Shown in pieces: positions 15,918 to 23,746 of a stretch of DNA of 53,395 nucleotides (position 1 is its first letter; each line of letters begins with the position of its first letter). Origin of the DNA: an uncultured Desulfovibrio sp. (GTDB lineage Bacteria > Desulfobacterota > Desulfovibrionia > Desulfovibrionales > Desulfovibrionaceae). The stretch lies in the NCBI GenBank assembly GCA_949291675.1, contig CASEWR010000108.1:1-53395 (forward strand), given 5' to 3'. The notes beneath the pieces were generated by a model, which made no database searches, was not told the origin of the DNA, and saw nothing but the letters and a program-made list of their open reading frames with translations. Position numbers and translations under genes: made by a program.

Positions 15918-16624
15918 TCCTTTCCCCATCTCTTCTTTCCGCGAACTTCGGCAGGCTTGCCGGAGAATGCAGGGACATGGAGCAGGCAGGTGTGACCTGG
16001 CTGCATCTTGATGTCATTGACGGGGTCTTTGCCCCGAACATCACCTTCGGCATCCCTGTCATTGCCTCCCTGCGCAAGCAGTGCAAGCTCTTCTTTGACG
16101 CCCATCTCATGGTGCACAACCCCTCCCGCTATGTGGAGGACTTTGCAAAGGCCGGTTGCGACCTCATTGTGGTGCATGCAGAAGCAGAAGTGCATCTGCA
16201 GCGCTGTCTTGCCCGCATTCGCGAGCTGGGCTGTCGGGCAGGTCTTGCCCTCAATCCGTCCACGGACATCTCCTGTCTGCGCTGGCTGGTCAGTGACGTG
16301 GACCTTGTCCTGCTCATGAGCGTCAACCCGGGCTTTTCCGGTCAGAAGTTCCTGCCCGTTGTGGAAGACAAGATACAGGCTTTGCGCAGCCTGCTTGACG
16401 AAAACAACGGCGCAAACGTCCCCATCCAGGTGGATGGCGGCGTCTCACCCGAAAACATCGGTCGCCTCGTGCAGTGCGGAGCCGATGTTTTTGTTTCAGG
16501 TTCAGCCTTCTTCAACTTCCCGCCCTACGACACGCGTCTCAAGCAGTTCCAGCAGGCCGCAGATCAGGGCGAGCTGCGTTTGGCAGCACAAGTCTGTTCA
16601 GAATGGAAACCTCGCCAGGCGTAG
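15914..16624 (+). CDS. rpe: Ribulose-phosphate 3-epimerase
   Basis: Rpe interconverts ribulose 5-phosphate and xylulose 5-phosphate in the non-oxidative pentose phosphate pathway. The 236-aa TIM-barrel protein shows ILSPSLLSANFGRL at the start, the metal and catalytic LHLDVIDGVFAPNITFG, DAHLMVHNPSRYV, VVHAEAE, LMSVNPGFSGQKF and the C-terminal QVDGGVSPENI with GADVFVSGSAFF. Length is slightly above the usual 220. It overlaps the MerR gene by 4 bases and precedes tkt by 28, forming a pentose phosphate/glycolysis unit with tkt and pgk. Confidence 0.96.
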   Translation: MILSPSLLSANFGRLAGECRDMEQAGVTWLHLDVIDGVFAPNITFGIPVIASLRKQCKLFFDAHLMVHNPSRYVEDFAKAGCDLIVVHAEAEVHLQRCLARIRELGCRAGLALNPSTDISCLRWLVSDVDLVLLMSVNPGFSGQKFLPVVEDKIQALRSLLDENNGANVPIQVDGGVSPENIGRLVQCGADVFVSGSAFFNFPPYDTRLKQFQQAADQGELRLAAQVCSEWKPRQA

Positions 16625-16652
16625 CGAGCTAGCGAGCCAAAAGGAGAAACTC

Positions 16653-18644
16653 ATGTCCGTGACCCGTTCACAGTGTGCCAATGCCATCAGGGCACTTGCC
16701 ATAGATGCCATCGAAAAAGCCAAATCCGGCCATCCCGGCGCCCCGCTGGGTATGGCTGACATGGCCGAAGCCCTCTGGCGTCACAACCTGAAGCACAATC
16801 CCGCCAATCCCGACTGGTTCAACCGCGACCGCTTCGTGCTTTCCAACGGACACGCCTCCATGCTGCTCTACAGCCTGCTGCATCTCACAGGCTATGCCGT
16901 GAGTCTGGAGGACTTGCAGAACTTCCGTCAGTGGGGCTCCCTCACCCCGGGACATCCCGAGCACGGCCACACCCCGGGTGTGGACATCACCACCGGTCCC
17001 CTCGGCTCAGGCATTGCCTCTGCCGTGGGCATGGCCCTGGCCGAGCGCATGCTGGCCGAGAAGTACAACAAGCCCGGCTACACCATTGTGGACCACATGA
17101 CCTATGTCTTCCTTGGCGACGGCTGCCTGATGGAAGGTGTGAGCCACGAGGCCTGCTCCCTGGCCGGTGTGTGGAAGCTCGGCAAACTCATTGCCCTCTA
17201 CGATGACAATGGCATTTCCATTGACGGCAAGATCGATGGCTGGTTCACCGAAGACGTGGCCAAACGCTTCGAGGCCTATGGCTGGCAGGTCATCGGCCGC
17301 ATTGACGGTCACGATGCCGAGGCCCTGGACAAGGCCATTGCCGAGGCAAAGGCCGATACCACCCGTCCCTCCATCATCATCTGCAAGACCCACATCGGTT
17401 TCGGCTCTGCCCTGGCTGACAGCGAGAAGTGCCACGGCGCTCCCCTTGGCCCTGACAATGCAAAGGCAGCCAAGGAAGCCCTTGGCATGCCTGCAGAGCC
17501 CTTCTGCATTGCCGAGGACGTGCGCAACGCCTGGGACGCCAGGGAAGCCGGCGCTGCCGCAGAAGCTGCCTGGAATGCCCTGCTTGAAGCCTACAAGCAG
17601 GAACACCCCGGTCTTGCCAAGGAATTTGTGCGCCGCATCAACGGTATCCTGCCCGTGGGCCTGGACACTGTGATCTCCAACTTCATTACAAAGGCCCGGG
17701 ACGCAAAGGAGAAGCTCGCCACCCGCGTGACCTCAAAGAATGTCCTGAGCGAGCTTGTGCCTGCCATCCCCGAGCTCATTGGCGGCTCTGCCGACCTGTC
17801 CGGCTCCGTGGGCACCAAGACCGCTTCCTCGGTCATCATGAACCCCGAGACCTATGAGGGCAATTATCTGTGCTATGGCGTGCGCGAGTTCGCCATGGGC
17901 TGCATCATGAACGGCCTTGCCGTGCACGGCGGCTTCATTCCCTATGCTGGCACCTTCATGGTCTTCTCTGACTATGCCAAGCACGCCATCCGCCTGGCTG
18001 CCCTCATGAAGCTGCGCGTCTGCTGGGTCCTGACCCACGACAGCTATGCCGTAGGCGAAGACGGCCCCACCCATCAGCCCATCGAGCAGCTGAATATGCT
18101 GCGCTCCATCCCCGACTGCGTGGTGTGGCGCCCCTGCGACTCCGAAGAATGCGCCCATGCCTGGCTGGCTGCCCTGCGTACCCAGGGTCCCACCTGCCTC
18201 TCCCTCTCCCGTCAGGGCCTGCCCTTCCTTGACAAGGGCAGAGAGCCTGCCATTGAGAAGGGCGGCTATATCCTCCGTGACTGCCAGGGCACCCCGGACA
18301 TCATCCTCCTGGCCACAGGCTCGGAAGTGGCTCTCTGCGTTGAGGCTGCAGCCACACTGGAAGCTCAGGGTGTGAAGGCCCGCGTGGTGTCCATGCCCTG
18401 CTGCGAAGTCTTTGACGCCCAGGACGAGGAATACAAAAAGAGCGTGCTGCCCTGCGAGGTGCGCGCCCGTCTGGCAGTGGAAGCAGCCTGGACCGGCTAC
18501 TGGCACCGCTATGTGGGCCTGGACGGCGATGTGCTGGGTCTGGATCACTTCGGCGCCTCTGCCCCTGGCGGCGAGCTGGCAAAGCAGTTCGGCTTTACTG
18601 CTGACAACGTGGTGGCAAAGGCCCTGGCCCTGCTGAAGAAGTAA
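16653..18644 (+). CDS. tkt: Transketolase
   Basis: Transketolase moves two-carbon ketol units between sugar phosphates using thiamine diphosphate. The 663-aa protein has normal length and starts MSVTRSQCANAIRALAIDAI after AAGGAG. Features are KSGHPGAPLGMADMAEAL, the RDRFVLSNGHASML segment, the TPP-Mg motif GDGCLMEGVSHEA (~155-168), the pyrimidine-domain YGVREFAMG with the catalytic Glu, and HDSYAVGEDGPTHQPIEQL. It follows rpe closely, so the two probably share an mRNA. A terminator separates it from pgk. Confidence 0.96.
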   Translation: MSVTRSQCANAIRALAIDAIEKAKSGHPGAPLGMADMAEALWRHNLKHNPANPDWFNRDRFVLSNGHASMLLYSLLHLTGYAVSLEDLQNFRQWGSLTPGHPEHGHTPGVDITTGPLGSGIASAVGMALAERMLAEKYNKPGYTIVDHMTYVFLGDGCLMEGVSHEACSLAGVWKLGKLIALYDDNGISIDGKIDGWFTEDVAKRFEAYGWQVIGRIDGHDAEALDKAIAEAKADTTRPSIIICKTHIGFGSALADSEKCHGAPLGPDNAKAAKEALGMPAEPFCIAEDVRNAWDAREAGAAAEAAWNALLEAYKQEHPGLAKEFVRRINGILPVGLDTVISNFITKARDAKEKLATRVTSKNVLSELVPAIPELIGGSADLSGSVGTKTASSVIMNPETYEGNYLCYGVREFAMGCIMNGLAVHGGFIPYAGTFMVFSDYAKHAIRLAALMKLRVCWVLTHDSYAVGEDGPTHQPIEQLNMLRSIPDCVVWRPCDSEECAHAWLAALRTQGPTCLSLSRQGLPFLDKGREPAIEKGGYILRDCQGTPDIILLATGSEVALCVEAAATLEAQGVKARVVSMPCCEVFDAQDEEYKKSVLPCEVRARLAVEAAWTGYWHRYVGLDGDVLGLDHFGASAPGGELAKQFGFTADNVVAKALALLKK

Positions 18645-18669
18645 GCATCTCCCGCAATCGTCATGTACA

Positions 18670-18707
18670 CCGTGGCTGCAGGACCTGCGGCCACGGTCCC
18701 CCTTTTT
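18670..18707 (+). terminator. Intrinsic terminator between tkt and pgk
   Basis: CCGTGGC (18670-18676) pairs with GCCACGG (18690-18696), then TCCCCCTTTTT. pgk begins only about 30 bases later, so read-through is possible, as no strong promoter is visible between. Confidence 0.82.
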
Positions 18708-18739
18708 GTCTGTACCGGTATCTCCGGTGGAGGATTCCC

Positions 18740-19918
18740 ATGGCATTTCCCAAGATGACAGATCTGGAACTGCGCGGCAAAACCGTGGTGATTCGCGAAG
18801 ATCTCAACGTGCCCATCAAGGACGGCAAAATCACCAATGACAAGCGCATCCGGGCTGCGCTGCCAACCATACAGTACGCCCTGGACAAGGGTGCAGGCGT
18901 CATTGTCCTCTCCCACCTCGGCCGTCCCAAGGAAGGCGAATTCACACCTGAAACCTCGCTGGCTCCCGTGGCTGCCCGCTTAAGCGAATGCCTCGGCCGC
19001 AGGGTTCTGCTCAGCAAGGACTTTGAGGAAGCCAGGGCCGTGCGCCCCGGCGGCGTGGTGGTCTTCGAGAACGTGCGCTGCCTCAAGGGCGAGAAGGCCA
19101 ATGACCCCGAACTTGCCCAAAAGCTGGCAGGGCTTGGCGACATCTATGTCATGGACGCCTTTGCCACTGCCCACCGCGCCCAGGCCTCCACAGAAGGCGC
19201 CATCCGCGCGGCAAAGGAAGCCTGCGCAGGCCTTCTGCTCACTGCAGAGCTGGAAGCCTTTGCCAAGGTGCTGGACAATCCGCAGCACCCTGTGGTGGCA
19301 GTCATTGGCGGCTCCAAGGTGTCCACCAAGCTGGAACTGCTCAACAACCTGCTCGACAAGGTGGACAAGCTCATTGTGGGCGGCGGTATCTCCAACACCA
19401 TGATTGCTGCCAGAGGCTTTGGCGTGGGCACCTCTCTCTATGAGCCTGATCTTGTGGAAGCCTCAAAGGGCATTCTGGCCAAGGCTGAGGCCCTGGGCAA
19501 GGAAATTCCCCAGGTCATCGACGTGGTGGTGGCCGACGCATTGCAGGAGGGCGCTGAGGCCACTGTGTGCATGGCTGATGCAGTGCCCGCAGACAAGATG
19601 ATCCTGGACATCGGTCCCAAAACCCGCGAGCTCTATGACCGTGTGCTCAAGGAGGCAAAAACCATTGTCTGGAACGGCCCTGTGGGCGTGTTCGAGATCA
19701 AGCCCTTTGGCGAAGGCACAAAGGCCATTGCCCAGAGCATGGCCGACTCCGACGCCTTTGTGGTGGTTGGCGGCGGCGACAGCATCTCCGCTGTGGAAGG
19801 CTACGGCCTTGCCGACAAGATGGACTACATCTCCACTGGCGGCGGTGCCTTCCTGGAACTCTTTGAAGGCAAGAAGCTGCCTGCAGTGGCTGCCCTGGAA
19901 GCTCGCTGCGCAAACTAG
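18740..19918 (+). CDS. pgk: Phosphoglycerate kinase
   Basis: Pgk transfers phosphate from 1,3-bisphosphoglycerate to ADP, an ATP-yielding step of glycolysis. The 392-aa sequence shows TVVIREDLNVPIKDGKITND (substrate-binding), SHLGRPK, FATAHRAQAST, VIGGSKVSTKLELL, GGGISNT, WNGPVGVFEIKPF and the nucleotide-binding GGGDSISAVEG with STGGGAFLELFEGKKLP near the C-terminus. The family's usual AHRAHAST reads AHRAQAST here, a minor change. GGAGG lies 7 bases before the ATG. Confidence 0.96.
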   Translation: MAFPKMTDLELRGKTVVIREDLNVPIKDGKITNDKRIRAALPTIQYALDKGAGVIVLSHLGRPKEGEFTPETSLAPVAARLSECLGRRVLLSKDFEEARAVRPGGVVVFENVRCLKGEKANDPELAQKLAGLGDIYVMDAFATAHRAQASTEGAIRAAKEACAGLLLTAELEAFAKVLDNPQHPVVAVIGGSKVSTKLELLNNLLDKVDKLIVGGGISNTMIAARGFGVGTSLYEPDLVEASKGILAKAEALGKEIPQVIDVVVADALQEGAEATVCMADAVPADKMILDIGPKTRELYDRVLKEAKTIVWNGPVGVFEIKPFGEGTKAIAQSMADSDAFVVVGGGDSISAVEGYGLADKMDYISTGGGAFLELFEGKKLPAVAALEARCAN

Positions 19919-19971
19919 CCCCAAAATCAGGCCCTGGAGCACTGAAGCAGACTCAGCCCCTGACATCGTTC

Positions 19972-20000
19972 TTGACAAACACCCCTCTCTGCCCTAAGTT
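19972..20000 (+). promoter_or_regulatory. Promoter of the SRP RNA gene
   Basis: TTGACA at 19972-19977, a 17-base spacer, then TAAGTT at 19995-20000. The predicted start near 20007 coincides with the first paired base of the SRP RNA, which supports both calls. Confidence 0.75.
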
Positions 20001-20006
20001 GCCTCC

Positions 20007-20085
20007 TGCCGGGTGGCGGTAACGCTGCCAACCCCGTCAGGTCCGAAAGGAAGCAGCGGTAACAGAGGTTATCGGGTGCCCGGCA
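20007..20085 (+). ncRNA. ffs: Small bacterial signal recognition particle RNA (4.5S)
   Basis: The universal SRP domain IV core is present: GTCAGGTCCGAAAGGAAGCAGC at 20036-20057 (read as GTCAGGTCCG, a GAAA-type tip and GGAAGCAGC), followed by GGTAACAGAGGTTATCGGGTG. The ends TGCCGGG (20007) and CCCGGCA (20085) pair to close the hairpin. The RNA binds Ffh and targets nascent membrane proteins. The mature ends are estimates, as a primary transcript could run to the terminator at 20129. Confidence 0.93.
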
Positions 20086-20128
20086 CTTGAAGCAGATACA
20101 GCCTGCAGACGCAGTGCTTCCCATATTC

Positions 20129-20164
20129 GGGCGAAACCACCCTGGTTTCGCCCTTTTCTTTTTG
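20129..20164 (+). terminator. Intrinsic terminator after the SRP RNA
   Basis: GGGCGAAACCA pairs perfectly with TGGTTTCGCCC around a CCC loop and is followed by TTTTCTTTTT. Confidence 0.93.
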
Positions 20165-20264
20165 TCCTGAACAGCTGCCCTGCGTCCTTTTCCTGTCTTT
20201 GGCCTGTGTTCTTCTCCTGTCCCTGTCCTGTTTGTGCGCTGCAAATTACCGCCACCTGCAAAGG

Positions 20265-21080
20265 TCAGGGCAGAAGAAGCGGGAAGTAGTGCCTGAGCAG
20301 GGCCTCAGCATTGCCTGTGAGTGCATCGAGCTCCCTGTCACGCAGGTCTGCCAGATGCTGCAGCCTGGCAAGCTCTCCGTCCACGTGGAAGAAGGGCCAG
20401 TCCGTTCCAAAGCACACTCTGTCCGACGGCAGGGTGCGCAACAGCTCTTTGAGCATCTTCCTGTCTGTGTGCGCGCTGACATTGGAGGTATCAAACCAGA
20501 GATTGTCCGGGCAGGAGTGCGCAAAGGTCTCCAGCACTTCCCGCCACATATGAAAGCCGCCGCAATGGGCGCCCAGGATGTGCAGGTTTGGGAAGGTTTC
20601 GGCAATGGCCTTCAGCTGTCCCGGCGTTGAGGAGGGCACAGCGTCCGTGCCGCCCACGTGCATGCACAGGCAAAAACGCCCGCTCATGGCCTCAAACAGT
20701 GGCCACAGAGCCTTGTCATCAAGCCGGAAGTCCTGGTAGTCCGGGTGCATCTTGATGCCGCCTATGCCGCAGCGATGCAGACTGCTCAGCTCCTCCTCCC
20801 ACGAGGGCAGCGCAGGGTGTATGGTGCCGAAGGGAAGAATCTTCGGCTGCGTTCCCACAAGGGATGCCGCAAACCTGTTGACAGGACGCACAAAGGCAGG
20901 CCTGGCTGCGCAGCAGAGCAGGCAGACTCTGTCCATTCCGGCAGCCTCTTCCTCAGCCACAAGTGCAGCAAGAGAGCCTGTTCCTTCACAGGCCCTGCCA
21001 AAGGACGACTGCAGCTGGGCCACAGCCTGCGGGGCTGCCCGGGCTGGCCAGGCATGTGCATGTACATCAAAACGCAGCAC
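20265..21080 (-). CDS. Amidohydrolase-family (TIM-barrel) metal-dependent hydrolase
   Basis: This 271-aa protein belongs to the amidohydrolase-2 (PF04909) group, whose members include decarboxylases and hydrolases of small carboxylated compounds. The N-terminal metal motif is FDVHAHAW; later come GIGGIKMHPDYQDF, CLCMHVGG, HILGAHCGG and RVCFGTDWPFFHVDG with the conserved Asp, all in the order expected for the barrel strands. The substrate cannot be told. It begins at the base next to the stop codon of the 2-hydroxyacid dehydrogenase gene upstream, so the two are surely co-transcribed and may serve one pathway. Confidence 0.82.
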   Translation of the reverse strand: MLRFDVHAHAWPARAAPQAVAQLQSSFGRACEGTGSLAALVAEEEAAGMDRVCLLCCAARPAFVRPVNRFAASLVGTQPKILPFGTIHPALPSWEEELSSLHRCGIGGIKMHPDYQDFRLDDKALWPLFEAMSGRFCLCMHVGGTDAVPSSTPGQLKAIAETFPNLHILGAHCGGFHMWREVLETFAHSCPDNLWFDTSNVSAHTDRKMLKELLRTLPSDRVCFGTDWPFFHVDGELARLQHLADLRDRELDALTGNAEALLRHYFPLLLP

Positions 21081-22184
21081 CTACGGGTGTGCCTCCTTTG
21101 CAGGACCTGACTTAACCGGGCTTGTCTTTACCGGGCTTGTCTTTACCGGGCTTGTCTTTACCGGGCCAGGCTTTGCCGGATTTGGTTTTACAGGAGCCGG
21201 CTTTACCTTGTTGAGCAGATTGATGGGAGTGCCCTGCAGCCAGCGTCGCACCACTTCGCCGGTCATGGAGATGAGTCGCTGTCTGGCCGTGACAGATGAC
21301 CAGGCCATATGAGGGGTTATGAGTACATTGGGTGCCTTGATAAGGGGATCATCCTCTGTGGGAGGCTCCTGACTGAGCACATCCGCACCCAGGCCTGCCA
21401 GCTTGCCGCTGACCAGGGCATCAGCACAGTCCTGCTCGTTCACAAGGCCGCCGTGAGAGACGTTGATGAGAATGGCACCGTCCTTCATCTTTGCCAGGGT
21501 CCTGGCACTGATCAGTTCCCTTGTTTCAGCGGTGAGCGGGCAGTGCAGAGAGATGATATCCGCCTTCTTCAGCAGCGTGTCCAGGCTCACAAAGGAAAAG
21601 GAGCCATAGGAGGGAGGATTCATGGGTGTCTTGCAATAGGCCAGTACTTCCATGCCAAAGGCACTGGCAAGGCGTCCCACCCTGCGGCCCACATTGCCAA
21701 AGCCGATGAGGCCCAGGACCTTCTTGTCCAGGCAGAGCGGTGCCTCCACCCAGCCGGACCAGGCGCCGCTGCGGCTCCATTCCCCTACGCTGACCATGAG
21801 CGAGTGCGCGCACACCCTGTGCATCAGGTTGAGCATCAGAGCCATGGTGTGTTCTGCCACATCAACAGAGCTGAAGTCAGTGACATTACAGACGGCAATG
21901 CCCCGCTTTGTCAGCGCCTGCACGTCAACATTGTCGCTGCTGGTGGCCATGACAGTCACAAGGCGCACTGAGGGACCAAGCTGGGCTACTGCGGCTGCAT
22001 CCAGATGCAGCCTGTTCACAAGGACAACATCAGCTTGCGCAGTGCGCCGGGCTATCTGCCCGGGGTCATCCGGATCCTGAGGATCTGTGCTCTCGTAAAT
22101 GCTCGTTTCACCAAGGCTTGTGATGGCTTTCCACTGCAGATCACCGGGATTGATGATGCCGCCGTCCAGGATTGTGATGTTCAT
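21081..22184 (-). CDS. D-isomer-specific 2-hydroxyacid dehydrogenase with Pro/Lys repeat tail
   Basis: This NAD-dependent dehydrogenase (367 aa) reduces or oxidises a 2-keto/2-hydroxyacid; hydroxypyruvate reductase or glycerate dehydrogenase types are closest in feel. The nucleotide-binding motif GLIGFGNVGRRVGRLASAFG lies near residue 160, the catalytic Arg region in ILINVSHGGLVNEQDCADAL, the Glu in GADVLSQEPP and the catalytic His in VLITPHMAWSS. The family normally ends near residue 320; here a tail of seven pentapeptides ([VA]KxxP, such as VKTSP) is added, from a 15-bp DNA repeat. The amidohydrolase gene follows without a gap. Confidence 0.88.
   Translation of the reverse strand: MNITILDGGIINPGDLQWKAITSLGETSIYESTDPQDPDDPGQIARRTAQADVVLVNRLHLDAAAVAQLGPSVRLVTVMATSSDNVDVQALTKRGIAVCNVTDFSSVDVAEHTMALMLNLMHRVCAHSLMVSVGEWSRSGAWSGWVEAPLCLDKKVLGLIGFGNVGRRVGRLASAFGMEVLAYCKTPMNPPSYGSFSFVSLDTLLKKADIISLHCPLTAETRELISARTLAKMKDGAILINVSHGGLVNEQDCADALVSGKLAGLGADVLSQEPPTEDDPLIKAPNVLITPHMAWSSVTARQRLISMTGEVVRRWLQGTPINLLNKVKPAPVKPNPAKPGPVKTSPVKTSPVKTSPVKSGPAKEAHP
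21103..21207 (-). repeat. 15-bp tandem repeat (seven units) at the 3' end of the dehydrogenase gene
   Basis: Units start at 21103, 21118, 21133, 21148, 21163, 21178 and 21193 on the plus strand. The three central units are identical (GGGCTTGTCTTTACC); the outer ones diverge progressively, as in arrays that grow from the middle. They encode the [VA]K[PTS]xP tail. Confidence 0.9.
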
Positions 22185-22631
22185 TTGGCTGCCGTTTTGC
22201 AGTTTTTGTGTCTGCCCGCAGGGCAGACGGGTGACATGTCTTCCTGGAACAGATCTGCCGGCACAGGGACGGTCTGTTCCTGTTTACTCAACAGCATGCC
22301 CTGCTTTTTCAGGGAAAATATCTTTCCCAAAAGCAGGCCTGCCTGAAAGAACTCTCTGCAAGAGCTCTCCGAAGAAAATCCGTCTGATGCTGAAAATGCG
22401 TCTGTGAAAAGTGGCCCGTACACATGCGTTTGGCAACTGCATGTGTTCCTGTGCTTTCTGTCTTCCAGCATGCGTCAGCAGTATATTTTTGTCTGCACTT
22501 GTGCGCAAGTCCCTGTTGTCTTCTCGTGCCATGAAGAGGCACGGAGAAGGGACGGCAGGAAGAAGACAGGACAAAAAAACGCTGCAGGCAGGAAAAGAGA
22601 TACTTTTCTGTCTGCAGCAGCACATGAAGAA
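22185..22631. other. Intergenic region between pal terminator and the dehydrogenase gene
   Basis: I see no convincing gene in these ~450 bases. Two perfect 8-bp inverted repeats stand out: GTCTGCCC-GCA-GGGCAGAC at 22210-22228, within the 5' leader of the minus-strand dehydrogenase gene, and ACACATGC-N11-GCATGTGT at 22420-22446. Neither has a T-run on the useful side, so they look more like operators or RNA structures than terminators. Confidence 0.55.
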
Positions 22632-22659
22632 GGGGAGCCACCCCGAAGGGCAGCTCCCC
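22632..22659 (-). terminator. Intrinsic terminator after pal
   Basis: Read on the minus strand, GGGGAGCTGCCC pairs with GGGTGGCTCCCC (two G-T pairs) around a TTCG tetraloop, then TTCTTC. It lies 37 bases past the pal stop codon. Confidence 0.88.
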
Positions 22660-22695
22660 TGTCAAATCACTTGTACGAAATCTGTGTATCGCGAA

Positions 22696-23163
22696 CTAGT
22701 GGGCGATCACGCGGAAGTCGTCGCGGCGGTTCTGGGACCAGGCGGACTCGTCATGACCCTGAACGGCGGGATTTTCCTTGCCGTAGGAGATCATTTCAAG
22801 CTGGCTGGGGGACACGCCCAGGGTCACCATGTAATCGTAGGCAGCGCGGGCGCGGCGTTCGCCGAGAGCAAGGTTGTATTCCTGGGTACCGCGTTCGTCG
22901 CAGTTGCCTTCGATGCGCACACGGATGGTGTTGTAGCGCTTCATCAGTTCAGCCTTGGTCTTCAGCACTTCCTGGTATTCAGGCTGAATGGTGTACTGGT
23001 CGAAAGCAAAGAGGACGCGACCGTCGGTGATTTGCTGGATAGCAGCCTGCATTTCAGCAGACATGCCTTCTTCAACATAGCCGGGTTCTGCAGACTTCTT
23101 GGCGCAACCAAAACCGGCAGCAAGAGCCACCACCAGCGCAAGAACGAGAGCGAAACGTTTCAT
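22696..23163 (-). CDS. pal: Peptidoglycan-associated lipoprotein Pal
   Basis: Pal is an outer-membrane lipoprotein that binds peptidoglycan and works with TolB and TolA in outer-membrane constriction. The 155-aa precursor has a signal peptide and lipobox AAGFGC (lipid-modified Cys20). The OmpA-like domain (~50-155) shows VLFAFDQYTIQPEYQEVL, VRIEGNCDERGTQEYNLALGERRA (the peptidoglycan-binding core) and the C-terminal NRRDDFRVIAH. It lies on the tol strand but 583 bases from tolB, past a terminator and with a promoter of its own, so its expression is at least partly uncoupled. Confidence 0.95.
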   Translation of the reverse strand: MKRFALVLALVVALAAGFGCAKKSAEPGYVEEGMSAEMQAAIQQITDGRVLFAFDQYTIQPEYQEVLKTKAELMKRYNTIRVRIEGNCDERGTQEYNLALGERRARAAYDYMVTLGVSPSQLEMISYGKENPAVQGHDESAWSQNRRDDFRVIAH

Positions 23164-23255
23164 TATAAGCCTCCTGAACAGCTTCTAGAAATGGAAATTT
23201 CCATACTATCACGTTGAGAAAAGCGGGATATAAAATTCCCTCTCAACTGCAATGA

Positions 23256-23283
23256 ATGGTATCTTCACTTGTGATTTTGTCAA
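23256..23283 (-). promoter_or_regulatory. Candidate sigma-70 promoter of pal
   Basis: On the minus strand, TTGACA (23283-23278), a 16-base spacer and TACCAT (23261-23256) lie about 95 bases upstream of the pal start. The -35 box is a perfect match. Confidence 0.68.
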
Positions 23284-23694
23284 GACATACAGGTGTCTTT
23301 TTCCCCGAAAGAGTCTCGATCCAAGCCGTTTTACAAGCCAAATCGAGCCATGCCCATCTCGCACTTGTGTTCGAGAGTTCATGAAAGCCACAACCTGTGG
23401 GGCGTTTCGCGATCTGCGCTTGCCAGCCTGCAAACAGCCACTGGTTGTTATGCCTTTCTTCGGGGCGAGCAGCCTTGCAGCCACTCCTATCCGAACCCCT
23501 TCAGCCGTACTGCTATTCATCCACTCTCTTCCTCACGCGTGACGCAGGAAGCTGCGCGGATTCACAGTTCCCCATACGGAAAAACTGGCTTTCCGACAAA
23601 AGGTGCAAATAATTGTATCAACCTTGTCATGGATTGGCAAGAAAAGTCCTTGAAATCAACCCGGATTGCCTGCTCTTTTTTACAAGAAAAAAAA
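23284..23694. other. Long spacer between tolB and pal
   Basis: These ~410 bases hold no gene I can support. A minus-strand frame of about 100 codons exists at 23209-23520 but shows no ribosome-binding site, domain or signal. The composition is more AT-rich than the neighbours and no tRNA fold was found. A small RNA is possible but unsupported. Confidence 0.45.
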
Positions 23695-23722
23695 GGGGTA
23701 CAACATCTTGTACCCCCTTTTT
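23687..23722 (-). terminator. Terminator after tolB
   Basis: GGGGTACAA and TTGTACCCC (23695-23716, CATC loop) form a perfect 9-bp stem. On the minus strand it is followed by eight T. T bases on the other side could let it work on the plus strand too. Confidence 0.9.
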
Positions 23723-23746
23723 CAAGAATTTCCAGAATTTCTGACT

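Noticed and set aside
21103..21207. Short regular repeats considered as a CRISPR array
   Set aside because: Units of 15 bases are contiguous without spacers and lie in frame in a coding sequence.
22411..23217. A 268-codon plus-strand frame opposite pal
   Set aside because: Pal is clearly encoded on the minus strand with lipobox and OmpA domain; the plus frame has no family features.
23209..23520. A 103-codon minus-strand frame upstream of pal
   Set aside because: No ribosome-binding site, no domain, and it overlaps the candidate pal promoter.
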